64,000 bases of DNA from Tetrahymena thermophila SB210 (taxonomy: Eukaryota; Ciliophora; Oligohymenophorea; Hymenostomatida; Tetrahymenidae): the NCBI RefSeq assembly GCF_000189635.1, contig NW_002476248.1, positions 1 to 64,000 on the forward strand, in the 5' to 3' direction. Shown piece by piece: positions 12,109 to 24,900 of the stretch (position 1 is its first letter; every line of letters begins with the position of its first letter). The position numbers and the translations under genes were made by a program. A model generated the notes under the pieces. That model saw only the letters and a list, made by a program, of their open reading frames with translations. It ran no database searches and had not been told where the DNA came from.

Positions 12109-14231
12109 ATGTCCAAAGCATTATAAAGCTAATTACTCAAAACAATCTCAGTGAAAATCCCCAAGGATTGCCAGATTCAAAAGGTAAATTTGAAAGAAAT
12201 AATCAAATTGATGTTCAGCTAGAAAAAATATTTCTAAGATTTGGAGTACTTAAGTAGTGGTGCTTACGCTCTTGTCTTGAAAGCTAAGAACACTTAAGAA
12301 AATCGTATTGTTGCGCTTAAATTCCTAACATCTACGAACTAAGAGGATGCGAATGGAATCGAATCTATTAAAAAAGAATATGAAATGCTTCAAAAGTTTG
12401 GCTAATCTGATTTTTTGGTAAATGTCTATGATTGCTTCTATTTAATGGAAGAAGATGTAGAAGAGGATGAAGAAGGTAACGAAAAAACCATCTTAACAGA
12501 AGAGAAATCCTTTTTTGTGATGGAAATGGAGCTTTGCAAGTGTAATCAACATTATAATTTTCATCCATTTTTTTTTAGTCTCCCCATTTTTTTTAAAAAC
12601 TATGAAGAATATCTTAAAATATGAAACAATATTATTTTTTTTATCACTTTTATAATAATTGAAGTTCCGCCATTTTAAAAAAGTTGATTTGTTTCTAAGT
12701 ATCTTTGGATTTGATTAATTTTTTAGAAAGAATAGATTTGCGCTAAGCTGATTTAATTAATTAATTTTGAAAATATAATAGAAATTGTTTATTTTATAAA
12801 ATTTTATTACTTTTAATTTTTAAAATACCCCACAAATACCACAAATAAGGTTTTTTTTAATTAAATTTTCATTGAATTTTATAAGGTTTCTTAATTAAAC
12901 CTTCTAGAAGATTAATTAATCAAAATTTTATAATCTATTCCCCCATTATAACAATTAGAAATTTAATTTTATAAAATATTAAATTTTATTTTTAATAATT
13001 GACAATATTTAATGAATAAAATTTATATAAATTAAATTAAATAAATATTTCTTTAAAAATTTTTTGAATTAAATAATTTAATAATAGTTTTTATATTTTA
13101 ATTTAAAATAAATCAAACTTTTTCTAATTTAATTTAATTATTTAATTATTTATTTTTAAATAATTTAATTAAATATTAATTAAAAAAAAATGATTAATTA
13201 TTTAATTTAATAAAAAATATATTAAGATGTAAAGAAAATTAGTTTCAATTATTTAATTAAATTTAATAAAATTGATTATTAATTTTAATTTATTTTTAAA
13301 AATGTTTTCATTCAACTTTTAATTTCAAATAACAAAACTTTTTGAATACTTTTCTATTATTTATTAACTAATAAAAATATTTGTATTTTATAAATAGAAA
13401 ATCTTAAACAGCTCTTCGATTTTTTCAGAAATACATAGTCACCTCCTAATGAAATAAAGGAAGTAATAGCTATTCAAATGTTAGAAGGATTGAATAACCT
13501 TCATGTCAAAAATATCATGCACAGGGATATCAAACCTCACAATTTCCTAGTTTCCCCTTCTCAAACTTATGGATTTACCATCAAGCTCTGTAAAAAATTT
13601 TAATTATCACTAAATTTATCAATTTAAAAAATTATTAAAACTAAAGGTGATTTAGGTTTTGCATCTGCAGTAACAAAATCGAAAAGCCATTATCTATCAA
13701 AGGTAAACATAGAAATATTATTTAAAATTAATCTTACATCATTTTAATTTATAGAAAGGAACTGATGCTTACTTCGCTCCTGAGGTAGAAAAGGGATAAT
13801 CAAGAATTCAGGTTTTTAAATAAAACTAATCTTTAAATTATTAATTTAATTTTAATGCTTAAAAGTCGGACATCTTTTCTCTAGGGCTAGTTTTACTTGA
13901 GCTAGATAATCTGAATGTGCTAAATGATAATTGGATTGACTTGGATACAAAGGCAGAAATTCATAAAGGAAAAGCAATAGCTTCGAAATATTAGATTGAT
14001 AGAAAGTCTAATATTTATAAAATAGCTGAGATTTGCTTAAAACCAAATTATTTAGAAAGGAAAAGTTCAGGAGACCTACTTTATGAGCTTATTAATCTTC
14101 ATGGATAACCACTGAAATTCATACTCAGGTCTATGATATTAAAAGTAATAAATGCATTTATCATTATTATTATAAATAATTTTCCATTAAAAAACAATTA
14201 AAAGATAATATATTACATTAAATATCTGTGA
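12109..14231 (+). CDS. Protein kinase A2
   Basis: Exons: 12109-12541, 13398-13589, 13647-13702, 13755-13811 and 13866-14231, encoding 367 residues with consistent phases. Exons 2, 3 and 4 have exactly the same lengths as in A1. Kinase landmarks are a loop LSSGAYALVLKAK, the lysine in IVALKFL, KKEYEML, HRDIKPHNF with the catalytic Asp present at 13526-13528, DLGFA (Leu for the usual Phe) and FAPEVEKG. It is therefore the probably active sister of A1. An acidic insert (MEEDVEEDEEGNE) sits between the alpha-C region and the hinge. The ATG chosen is the first in frame, followed by SKALQSQLLK. The gene ends before kinase B2 starts, with its own TGA. Substrate and pathway are unknown. Confidence 0.82.
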
Positions 14232-14413
14232 ATAGTTTTTAAAATATTAAAAATATATTAAATATAAGTTTAGACAACAAATATTAACTATTATTTTTTT
14301 AATGATAGGAACAAATTCCGTAGTAATCATAATATATGGTAAAAACATAATCATATTAATTTTTTACATTCTAAATTATTAATTTTAAGTTTGATAATAA
14401 TTTTTTTTCTAAG

Positions 14414-17400
14414 CAAATTTAATTTGAAAAATAGGCACAGATATTGCTTGATAACACAGATTAAAAAATAAAGAAAAAAGATACTGAAAAACAATTTGTA
14501 AATAAAGAAATACTATCTAAACTATTACAAAGTCTATTTGAAAATAATAAATATGTAAATAATTTCCAAATTCTTAATTTTGGAAGCTTTGGTATGGTAT
14601 TATCTACTAAAAAAGTTAACTTGAACAACAAGGAAATAGCATTAAAAATACAAAAGATTGTAAATGATTAAGAAATTTAAAATGAAATTAGAATAATGTA
14701 ATAGTTGAAAACTCCATTAGTAGTCTAGCTATATGACCATTATGTCATAGAAAAAGCTACAGCACCTGAAAAATATGTAGTTTTCGAATTAGAAAAGTGT
14801 TCATGTAAATTTTTATATTTCAATTTATAAAATTTTTATTTTAGTTTTTTATTAAATTAAATCTTAATTTTAAATACACCACTTAAAGTATTTTAGTAGC
14901 ATATTAATAATAAGTGATAAATTATGCATTTATTATTGAGGTTTTTATATTTATAATAATTTTATTATATCATTTATTGTAAAAAAGGTTCACTCTAAGA
15001 TTATCTCGAAAGATAAACAAAAGAAGGAGAATTTAGTGATGAATAAAAACTGAATATTGCACTCTAAATAATTGACTCTGTCAATTATATTCATTGTTTC
15101 AATATTATTCATAGAGATATTAAACCTGAAAATTTTTTGGTTTGTTTGGATGGCAATCAACTTGAAATCAAACTGTGTAATTAACACTGATATTTTTTAA
15201 TTTTTAAAAATAAGTTAATCATTTTAATATTAGGCGATTTTGGATTATCAGTTTAACTTGGAAAAGATTGTGAATAAATTGAAGTATAATGTGTAAACTT
15301 TTTAGTTACTATGTAAAAATCAAGAGATTTTAATATATTTTTAGATGGTAGGAAATATGACGTACAGTGCACCTGAAATTATAGCTAAAGAAGATGATTA
15401 AAATAAAATATATTCTAAAAAAGTAATTATTGTTATAGTTACTTATAAATAAATATACTAATTTTTTTTTTCAGTCTGATTCTTACTCAGTAGGATTACT
15501 ATTATCTTTGCTTGACAATTACTTAATTTTAAATGAAATAGTAGGAATTACATTCCCAAGTATGGCTTTTGAATAATAAAATGAGCCTTTTAATAACATA
15601 AATATTAAGCGAAACTCTGAAATATTTAAATTTATTAAACTCTTAGTTGTCTGGGAAAGAGTAAACAGAGCGTCTCTTTCTACTATTGTTGAATAAAATA
15701 CAAACTAATTCAAATCAAACTAAAATAAGATGAAAAAAATTTTATCATAGGATTATTTAGGTCCTATATAAAATGTTGAGACTGTAAACATAGGATCTGT
15801 TGCACCATTAATTTCTTAAAATTAAATTCCAATTTAAGACATCAAGAAAATACTGATAATTAGTATGAAGGAATTATATAAAATTACAGAATTTCAAGTT
15901 GTTGAAATATATTTAAAGTAATTATATTAAAATTAATTTAAATTATAAATAAAATATCATTTAAGAATTCGAATATAAGACTTAATTAACAGTTTATACT
16001 TTTTCATAGAAATTAAGAAACATTTAATTTTAATCATAGATGATGAATAATTCCTTTCTATAAAAAATTAAAGATAAAATTCTTATAAATTATTACAATT
16101 TACAAGAAAAAATAAACTTTATCATTTTGTTTATTAATAAAATTTATTGATATTGAGGTGGTAAATAAAATTGAAAAATATTTTATATGTAAAAAAATGG
16201 CATTAAATTGAGTTAGAACTAAAAATAGTTAAAAATTGGTATAAAATTTTGCCCACTAATTAAAAATAAATTAAAGTTGTTAAGAAAACTTTTTTTTAGA
16301 ACTAATTGATAATTGTGTGCTTGTCTTTTACTTAATTGCTTATTAATTTATTTACTTACTAAATTACTAACCAAATAAAATATAACGAATTTCTTTACTT
16401 ACTCATCACAACACAACTATAATACTAACGAAAGCCATAGTTTTTTACCATCATTTCTCCTCCATTTTTATTTAATTCGTTATTTATTCTTATATTTCAA
16501 GATACAATAATATTGGTGCAGAGGGTGCAAAAGATTTAGGCACAGGAATAGCCTAGTGCAAGAATATCACAACTTTGACGCTTGATTTATAGTAAAAATT
16601 TAATTGATTGATTGATAAACTAAATATTGATTATTTTAAGCTTTTGACTTAGTTATTATCTAATTAAGCCACCTTGTCATTTAATAACTTGCTTATTCAT
16701 TTATTTACTTACTAACTTACTAACCAAATAAAATATAACGAATTTCTTTACTTACTCATCACAACACAACTATAATACTAACGAAAGCCATAGTTTTTTA
16801 CCATCCTTTCTCCTCCATATTTATTTAATTCGTTATTTATTCTTATATTTCAAGTTGGAATTATATTGGTGAAGGGGGTGCAAAAGATTTAGGCACAGGA
16901 ATAGCCTAGTGCAAGTATATCACAACTTTGACACTTAACTTAAGGTAAAAATTTAATTGATTGATTGATAAACTAAATATTGATTATTTTAAGCTTTTGA
17001 CTTAGTTATTAGCTAATTAAACCAGCTTGTCATTTACTAACTTGCTTATTCATTTATTTACTTACTAACTTACTAACCAAATAAAATATAACAAATTTCT
17101 TTACTTACTCATCACAACACAACTAAAATACTAACGAAAGCCATAGTTTTTTACCATCCTTTCTCCTCCATATTTATTTAATTCGTTATTTATTCTTATA
17201 TTTCAAGAGAAAATAAAATTGGTGCAAAAGGTGCAAAAGATTTAGGCACAGGAATAGCCTAGTGCAAGAATATCACAACTTTGACGCTTTATTTATAGTA
17301 AAAATTTAATTGATTGATTGATTGATAAACTAAATATTGATTATTTTAAGCTTTTGACTTAGTTATTAGCTAATTAAGCCAGCTTGTCATTTACTAACTT

Positions 17401-18403
17401 GCTTATTCATTTATTTACTTACTAACTTACTAACCAAATAAAATATAACGAATTTCTTTACTTACTCATCACAACACAACTAAAATACTAACGAAAGCCA
17501 TAGTTTTTTACCATCCTTTCTCCTCCATATTTATTTAATTCGTTATTTATTCTTATATTTCAAGATACAATAATATTGGTGCAGAGGGTGCAAAAGATTT
17601 AGGCACAGGAATAGCCTAGTGCAAGAATATCACAACTTTGACGCTTGATTTATAGTAAAAATTTAATTGATTGATTGATAAACTAAATATTGATTATTTT
17701 AAGCTTTTGACTTAGTTATTAGCTAATTAAACCAGCTTGTCATTTACTAACTTGCTTATTCATTTATTTACTTACTAACTTACTAACCAAATAAAATATA
17801 ACGAATTTCTTTACTTACTCATCACAACACAACTAAAATACTAACGAAGCCATAGTTTTTTACCATCCTTTCTCCTCCATATTTATTTAATTCGTTATTT
17901 ATTCTTATATTTCAAGATACAATAATATTGGTGCAGAGGGTGCAAAAGATTTAGGCACAGGAATAGCCTAGTGCAAGAATATCACAACTTTGACGCTTTC
18001 TTTATAGTAAAAATTTAATTGATTGATTGATAAACTAAATATTGATTATTTTAAGCTTTTGACTTAGTTATTAGCTAATTAAGCCAGCTTGTCATTTACT
18101 AACTTGCTTATTCATTTATTTACTTACTAACTTACTAACCAAATAAAATATAACGAATTTCTTTACTTACTCATCACAACACAACTATAATACTAACGAA
18201 AGCCATAGTTTTTTACCATCCTTTCTCCTCCATATTTATTTAATTCGTTTATTTATTCTTATAATTCAAGTGGGAATAAAATTGGTGCAGAATAGAATAG
18301 AAATACTCGCACATAAATATGCACTCAGAATACATCTTAAATAAGATATTTAATAATAATTATATATATTTATACTTATATTATTTTTTTTATAAACATT
18401 TGA
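14414..18403 (+). CDS. Kinase B2 with C-terminal LRR array (5' exon uncertain)
   Basis: Exons: 14414-14804, 14988-15176, 15234-15292, 15345-15422 and 15475-15917, then LRR exons 16502-16591, 16855-16944, 17208-17297, 17565-17654, 17917-18006 and a terminal 18271-18403. Phases agree throughout, giving about 580 residues. The kinase motifs GSFGMV, EIALKIQK, HRDIKPEN, DFGLS and APEII are complete. A possible first exon is the ATG at 14336-14338 followed at once by gtaaaa; spliced to 14414 it would give Met-Gln-Ile-Gln-Phe, but a start codon directly at a donor needs transcript evidence. The last exon keeps only the first third of an LRR and then runs into unrelated sequence to a TGA, so the array was truncated on its 3' side. 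It is otherwise the close paralogue of B1. Confidence 0.75.
16502..18403 (+). repeat. Homogenised LRR cassette-exon array of kinase B2
   Basis: Five 90-nt LRR exons plus a truncated sixth have repeat-start spacings of 353, 353, 357, 352 and 354 bases. Exons and introns are nearly identical among repeats (for example acaggaatagcctagtgcaa recurs unchanged in five of them). In unit 1 the same elements have diverged. This indicates recent amplification or ongoing gene conversion in unit 2. Confidence 0.85.
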
Positions 18404-18412
18404 AACAACACT

Positions 18413-18465
18413 AAAACATTGAAACATAGAAACATAAAAACATAGAAACATAAAAACACAAAATC
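18413..18465. repeat. Short tandem repeat of gaaacataaaaacata type
   Basis: Imperfect copies of gaaacata and aaaacata follow one another just after the truncated LRR exon. They mark the point where unit 2 departs from the LRR array. Confidence 0.6.
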
Positions 18466-18797
18466 TATGCACTTTAAGCATAATTAACTTTTTTTATCAT
18501 TACTAGATTTATTTAAAACATAATTATATTTATAAAAATATAAAATAATTTTCAATAATTTTTCAGTTATGAAAATAATTAAAAATTCTTAGTTATAATC
18601 TTAAAACTATTAATTAATTATTTATTTCTTTAAAAATGTTTATTAGATACTGTGGTTTAGATTATGATGCGAAAATTTAACTAAAGAAATTTCTAGAAAA
18701 TTAATTATAAGCTAAGGTAAAATATAATTAGTTAAATTCATAAAAAATTGATTTATTTAAACTAATAAAATAGATAACTATCTATTGACAATCAGCG

Positions 18798-19290
18798 AAA
18801 AGTTAAATATAACAAACCTGAACTTTAATAATTTATATATTAAAAAATTAAACTCTACATAAATAATTATGTTTCATTAAAATATTTATTTTTTATTTTG
18901 TTTTTTATAAATGTATTGATTAATTAGATAATGATTTTTACTTATAGATTGATTGATACCCTAATAACTTTGTTTAAATCTAATCTGAAATATCTGAAAA
19001 TATTTTATTTATATACATATGAGCTGATGTTATTAATAGATATAATTTATTAGAAATATAATTATCAGTCACTTTCAATATCGGTTTAAATATGTCAAAC
19101 AATAACTATTATTATTTTATATATTTATGGCAATTTAATTATTTATGGTTATAATTACTTCTCTCTCATTATTTAATTAAAAATTATAAAATAGCTTTTA
19201 TTTTCAGAAAACTATTTCAAAATTATTAAAAATAATATTTAATTTTATCTAATCTTTATCTTCATATTCATCATTATAAAATGTGTGGTC
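18798..19290. repeat. Truncated third copy of the duplication head
   Basis: The sequence matches 1-470 and 9,297-9,770, including the aaacctgaactttaataat start, then stops matching near 19,290. No kinase follows. It is the remnant of a third unit or the original flank from which the units were copied. Confidence 0.75.
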
Positions 19291-20204
19291 TATACCTAAG
19301 AATTTTTTTCAAATACCTATTAAATAAGAATTAATTATGATTGGTTTAAATAAGAAACTTACGATAATTAATTATCCTATTGCAAATTTATAATCCAATC
19401 AAAAACTAGATTGAATATTTAATTTTTTATTCAATTTTAGAAATGGAGTAACTAACAATAGAATAATTATCTGAATTTAACTTTTTTAATAATTTTTAAT
19501 GTTACAAATAGACATTAAGAAAAAATTAAAAGATTTACTCTAAATCTTGTTAAATTTAAGTATTTTTTATTAGTTTTTTTAACTTTACCCATAAATTTCT
19601 AATCTAGTAAATAAAATGAGTAAAGCAAAAAAAAAAGGGCATATTTCAAATGTTTTACATAATATAAATAAATTAATTATTTGTGTATAAATTAAATAAA
19701 ATCTTAATTTTTTACTTATTTATGTATTTTTTAAAGCACGATTGGATAATTAGATTATATTTTAAATTTAATTACCAAGTTAAATTGATAATTAATATAT
19801 TTTCATAATAAGTTTGAGTAATTATACATATCTTCAGAGCGAATCTGTATGGATATAGCATCAATTTATAAGCTTAAAATATAAATGTAGGAATTAATTT
19901 TTAAAATTTAAAGTAATTTACTTACTTTGTTTAAATTTATTTTCATTTTATAAAAATTTTCATAAAATGATATTTGCACTAACTAAATTAATGATTTTAC
20001 ACTAAACTAGATTTTAATATAAATGAATTATGTTTACATTAAACTAGATTTTAATAATATTTAATATACTTTTTATTAATAAATTTCATCAATTAATATA
20101 ATCAAAGTAAAAACGGTATAATTTATTTTATAGTTTTTGATTACTATATTTTGAAAAACATATACCAGTTAAAAGCAATAATATCTTTCAATAAATTAAG
20201 AAAT
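19291..20204. other. AT-rich intergenic region
   Basis: I see no coding frame, RNA or clear repeat here beyond AT-rich runs. Its last part must hold the promoter of the small secreted-protein gene. Confidence 0.5.
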
Positions 20205-20963
20205 ATGAGAATCACTTTAATTTTTATTATTGCACTTTCTTTAATATTTACTTCTTCATTAGGAGCTAGAAGCTATAAAAAGAAAGATGATTAACCAACT
20301 GCAACTAATAGTACAGCATCTGCAAACGAAAATAAATCTTCTGAAAGTAGTTCATAGGATGATTCTGAAGAAAACAATATTTAAGATAATATTGGATAAG
20401 CAAGATAAGGTAATCATTTGCATACACTAAAAAATACTATGAATTGAAGTACACAAACTTTTTAATTAAAAGATGGGACTAAAGCTGTTGGAGATGTCTT
20501 TGGAAATGTAGGTGATTCTGTTGGAAATTTAGGTTAAGCAGGCAATTAGTTAGGTTAGGGTATTAATAATGTTGGTAATAATTATCTTTTTAAAATAATT
20601 AACTCTACTTATATTTTGTTTATTAAATTAAAAGCTAATGATCTTGGTCAGACTAGTAGCAGTATTGGCGAAGTAGTTTAAGATCAAGTTGATGAAACTT
20701 AATGTAATTATTTATTTATTTATTAAATTAGCTTCAATAATTATATTGAAAACTAAGCATATTTAAATGGAGAGACTGAAAATGATAATAATCTAGAGTA
20801 AACAAAGCATGAAAAAGAAGGAAATAAGCATCATAAAAAAGATAAATAAAATAAAAAAGAAATTAATAAACTAATTATGAAGAATAATGATAGCAAATAT
20901 GGAGCTAAAACTAAAATAGGCAGATAAAATAGTAGAAAATATAAGCAAGATAAATAATTATGA
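20205..20963 (+). CDS. Small secreted Gly/Asn/Gln-rich protein
   Basis: Four exons by my reading, 20205-20409, 20473-20574, 20635-20703 and 20758-20963, give 193 residues with all phases matching. Residues 1-20 (MRITLIFIIALSLIFTSSLG) form a clear signal peptide. After it come a Ser/Thr/Glu/Gln-rich segment, a low-complexity block with repeated Gly-Asn/Asp/Gln steps (VGDVFGNVGDSVGNLGQ) and a very basic and acidic tail rich in Lys, Asn and His. I recognise no family. Composition suggests a secreted or granule-lumen protein, which is inference only. The last intron uses the second available acceptor (20757), because the nearer one breaks the frame. It sits alone between the kinase units and the TPR genes. 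Confidence 0.6.
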
Positions 20964-21954
20964 AGTAATAATAAATTAATTCTTAGAATATATCATTTAG
21001 AATATTTTTTAAATAAAGAAACACATAAAAGAAAGCCAAATATGTTATAAAAATGAGGTCATTTTTCTCAAAAAGTAAAAGATTTTTGGCTCAAAAGATA
21101 TTAGGAATAAGTAATATCATAGATAATAATTGAAACTATATAGTTAAATAAAGGTTATCGACTAAGCTATATGAGATATTTTAGATTAAATTAATAGTTA
21201 GAGCTTTAATAAAATAGACTTTATTTATTTTTATAATTTATGTAATTTATAATTTGCATAAAAATGAATGAGGTATATTTTATAAAAGATTAAATTATGA
21301 TCATTATTTTGAGTATTTGTGTAAAATTAAAAGTTAAATTTAAATATTTTTTGCTGAAGCAACAGTAAGAAAATTAGTATTTTGAAAAATAGAAAAAACA
21401 AATAAAGATCAATAATTATTTGCTCAAATAAAATCTTGAAATGCATTTTAAATGTAAATTTTTTTTAATTTTTAAATATTTTTTGTAAGGAGTTTATTTA
21501 TTTGATAAGAAAAATTTAAAATATTTTAAATTAGAGTTTTATAAGAAAGAAACTAAGAAAAATTTATTTAAATAAATTAAAATTTTCATTCTTTATTTTA
21601 AAAATGTTTTTTAATGATTGTTTTTAATGAATTATTTTAGTGAAAATATATTTTTTAAAAATAAGTGAATTAATAATATAAAATTTATATTTTTTAGCAA
21701 AATTAGGGAAATGAATCAAATTAAAAAAGATTAAATTTAAAAAAAAGAATGCATAGAATTATAAATGCAAATTGCATGCCAAATAATTTATAATTTTTAT
21801 ATATAATATATACTGTCATTCCTTATTAATTAAGGATTATTTATATTAAAGCCTCTTACTAAGATTTTCTAGATTAAGACCCTCAATAAAACATAAAATC
21901 AGGGGAGTTTTAAACCTTAATTAATGAAGTTTGATGGTATATTAAGTTTTCATT
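20964..21954. other. AT-rich convergent intergenic region
   Basis: This lies between the 3' ends of the secreted-protein gene (plus) and the first TPR gene (minus). No gene was seen. The last ~100 bases before the TPR stop resemble the sequence 3' of the second TPR gene (about 31,460-31,532), so the duplicated unit extends a little beyond the coding end. Confidence 0.5.
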
Positions 21955-24900
21955 TCAGATTTTTTTATTTTCCTTCATCAATTTTATTCTATTTAGTGAT
22001 CTCCTTTCTGTAGGATTAATTGAAAGAACTTTATTATAGAACTCAAGGGCTTTTTCATATTAGTCTTTTTTCTCGTAAACAAGCCCTGAATTGTAAAGAG
22101 ATAACTCGTATTTAGGATTTATTTCAAGAGCTTTGTTGTATTGTTCAAGTGCTTAATCATTCTTTCCTTGATCATAGTAAATAAGTCCTATGTTATTATA
22201 TGCTATTTCATTATTAGGTTCAATTTCTAAAATCTTTTAATAGTATTCAGTGGCTTGCTCATAAGAGGCTTTGTCTGAATAGATGTTACCTAATTATATG
22301 TAAGAATTTACATACTTAGGATCTAGTTCAATCGCCTTTTTATGGCTAGAAATAGCTTCATCAACCATACTTTTATCTTCATATACTCTAGCTAATTCAT
22401 AGTAAATATCAGCAGATTACTAAACTGAATTATAAAACTCTTTAGCTTCCTCAGTCATTTTTTAATTTATATATAGAGTCATTAAAGCACTTATAGAATC
22501 TAAACTATTGGGTTTATGTTCAATGGCTTTTTTGTAGCATTCAATTGCCTCTTCAAATTGTTCATTTTCTTCATAAACTAAACCGAGTTTATCATAAGCC
22601 TCAGAATACTTTGGATCGATTTCAATAGCTTTTTTTAAGCACTTTATGCATTCCTAATCCTTCATCTAATTATAATATTTAAAACCTTGATTGTAATAGT
22701 CTTCTGCAGTTTAAAGATCTTTCTTTTATTCATCGCCATCTTCATAATCATCATCATAATCTTCTGGCTCTGATACTTCATCCTCTTTGGTTTAGTTATC
22801 TATTTTGTCTCCATTATTCTTTTTTATTAGGTTAATTCTATTAAGAGTTTTCTTGTCTTTTGGGTTTATTTTAAGAACTTTTTTATAGCATTCAAGAGCT
22901 TTGTCAAAATCCTTTTTTTACTCATAAACTAAACCAGAATTGTAATAGGAGAGGTCATAATTAGGGTCCAGTTCTAGAGCTTTATTGTAGTACTCGATTG
23001 CTTTGTCATCCATTTTCTACTTGTAATGTACAAGTCCTATATTATTATAAGCTACTGCTTTTTGAGGATTTATTTGTATTATTTTTTGGTAGCATTCGAG
23101 TGCTTAATCGTATTCTGCTTTACCTAAGTGTAAATTACCTAGTTCGATGTAAGCATTGATATAAAGAGGATCTAGTTCTATAGCTTTTTAGAAGTAATCA
23201 ATAGCTTCTTCGGTCATTTTACATTCTGAATAAATAGTTGCTAGTTCATAGTAAGTTTCTAAGCATTTAGGAATTTGATTGAAAAATTCCTTTGCTTCAT
23301 TTACCATAAATTTATCTTAGTATATTTTCACTAAACTACGAATGCATTCCATTCCTTTTGGATTAACTTTAATTCCTTTTTAGTAAAATTCTATAGCCTC
23401 ATCAAACTTTTTCTATTATGAGTAGACAAAACCTAACCTTTCATAAGCTGCATAATAGTTTGGATCTATTTCAATAGCTTTTTTTAGGCATTCTATTGAT
23501 TTATCATCTTCCATTTGCATATAATAAAGGAAAGCTTAGCTATATTGTTACTCTGCAGTTGATTTGTTGCTAGAACCAAATTTATTTTGTAAATCGTCAA
23601 GGAAGTCAAATCCGTTATTTGAAGAATTATTCTTTTTCTATAGAGCTCTTTTTCTTGCAAGGGATCTAGATTCAGTAGGGTTGATTTCAAGAACTTTATT
23701 GTAACACTCAAGAGCTTTGTCTGTTTAATTTTTTCTTTCGTAAACAAGTCCAGAGTTGTAAAGTGATAATTCATATTTCGGATTAATTTCTAAAGCTTTG
23801 TTAAATTATTCAAGAGCTTCATCATTCATATTTTAATCGAAATAAACTAGCCCTATATTATTATAGGCCACTGGTTTTTGAGGATCAATTTCTAATATTT
23901 TCTTATATGTTTCAAGTGCTTGGTCAAACATAGGTTTATCTAGATAAGCGTTACCTAATTGAATGTAAGCATTAATATACTTTGAGTCTAATTCAATTGC
24001 TCTTTAGTAGCTTCCTATAGCTTCATCAAGCATATTTTAGTCTTAGTAAACCCTTCCCAAATGATAATGAGTTTCAACGCATTTAGGCACATAGTCGTAG
24101 AACTCTTTAGCCTCGTTTATCATTTTTCTATCCAAATAATAATTCATCACTGCTTCCATAGCAGCAAAGCACTTAGGATTTACTTCTATAGCTTTTTTGT
24201 AAGATTAAATAGCTTCTTCATACTTTCTATTTGCTTTTAATACAAGACCTAGTTTGTCGTAGGCTTCAGAGTAGTTTGGATCTAATTCAATAGCCTTATT
24301 TAAGCACTTGATTGATTCATCATCATTCAATTCAGTGTAATATTTATACCCTTCTTCATAGTAATCTTTAGCAGTTTAAAGATTTTTCTCCTACTACTCT
24401 TCTTTGTCAGTTCCTTAAGCTTATTTTCCAGTTTTCTTTTTCAGTTTATTTAGTCTGCTTAATGTATTCTTATGAGCTGGATTGATTTCAAGAGCTCTAT
24501 TATAGCATTCAAGAGCCTTATCTTTCTAATGTTTTTTTTCATAAACCAGCCCTGAATTGTATATAGATAACTCATATTCAGGGTCTGCTTCTATAGCTTT
24601 ATTGAATTATTCAAGTGCCTCGTCTAGCATGTTTTATCTTAAATATATAAGGCCTATATTATTATACGCGACTGGTTCTTTTGAGTCTATTTCTATTATT
24701 TTTTAATAGCACTCCATGGCTTAATCGTATAACGGTTTATCTAAATAAGCGTTGCCTAATTAGATATAAGCATTAATGTATTTAGAGTCTAACTCAAGTA
24801 CTTTTTTATAGTAGACAATAGATTCATCAAGCATATTTTGATCTTAGTAAACTTTTGCTAATTTATAATAAGCATCAAGGTTTTTAGGAACTTATTCAGA

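Larger units (their letters stand above)
9297..18797. repeat. Tandem segmental duplication, unit 2 (kinase A2 + kinase-LRR B2)
   Basis: This is the second copy of the unit at 1-9,296, with the same gene order and the same exon sizes in the kinases. It differs by about 1.5 kb of extra DNA between head and kinase A2 (roughly 9,870-11,870) and by an LRR array with fewer, more uniform repeats. Confidence 0.85.

Noticed and set aside
20732..20757. Nearer acceptor (20,731) for the last exon of the secreted-protein gene
   Set aside because: It shifts the frame to an early TGA; the acceptor at 20,757 keeps the long Lys/Asn-rich frame open.
23493..23774. Minus-strand frame of ~93 codons within the TPR gene
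   Set aside because: It is out of phase with the continuous 2,407-residue frame (different position modulo 3) and has no recognisable content.
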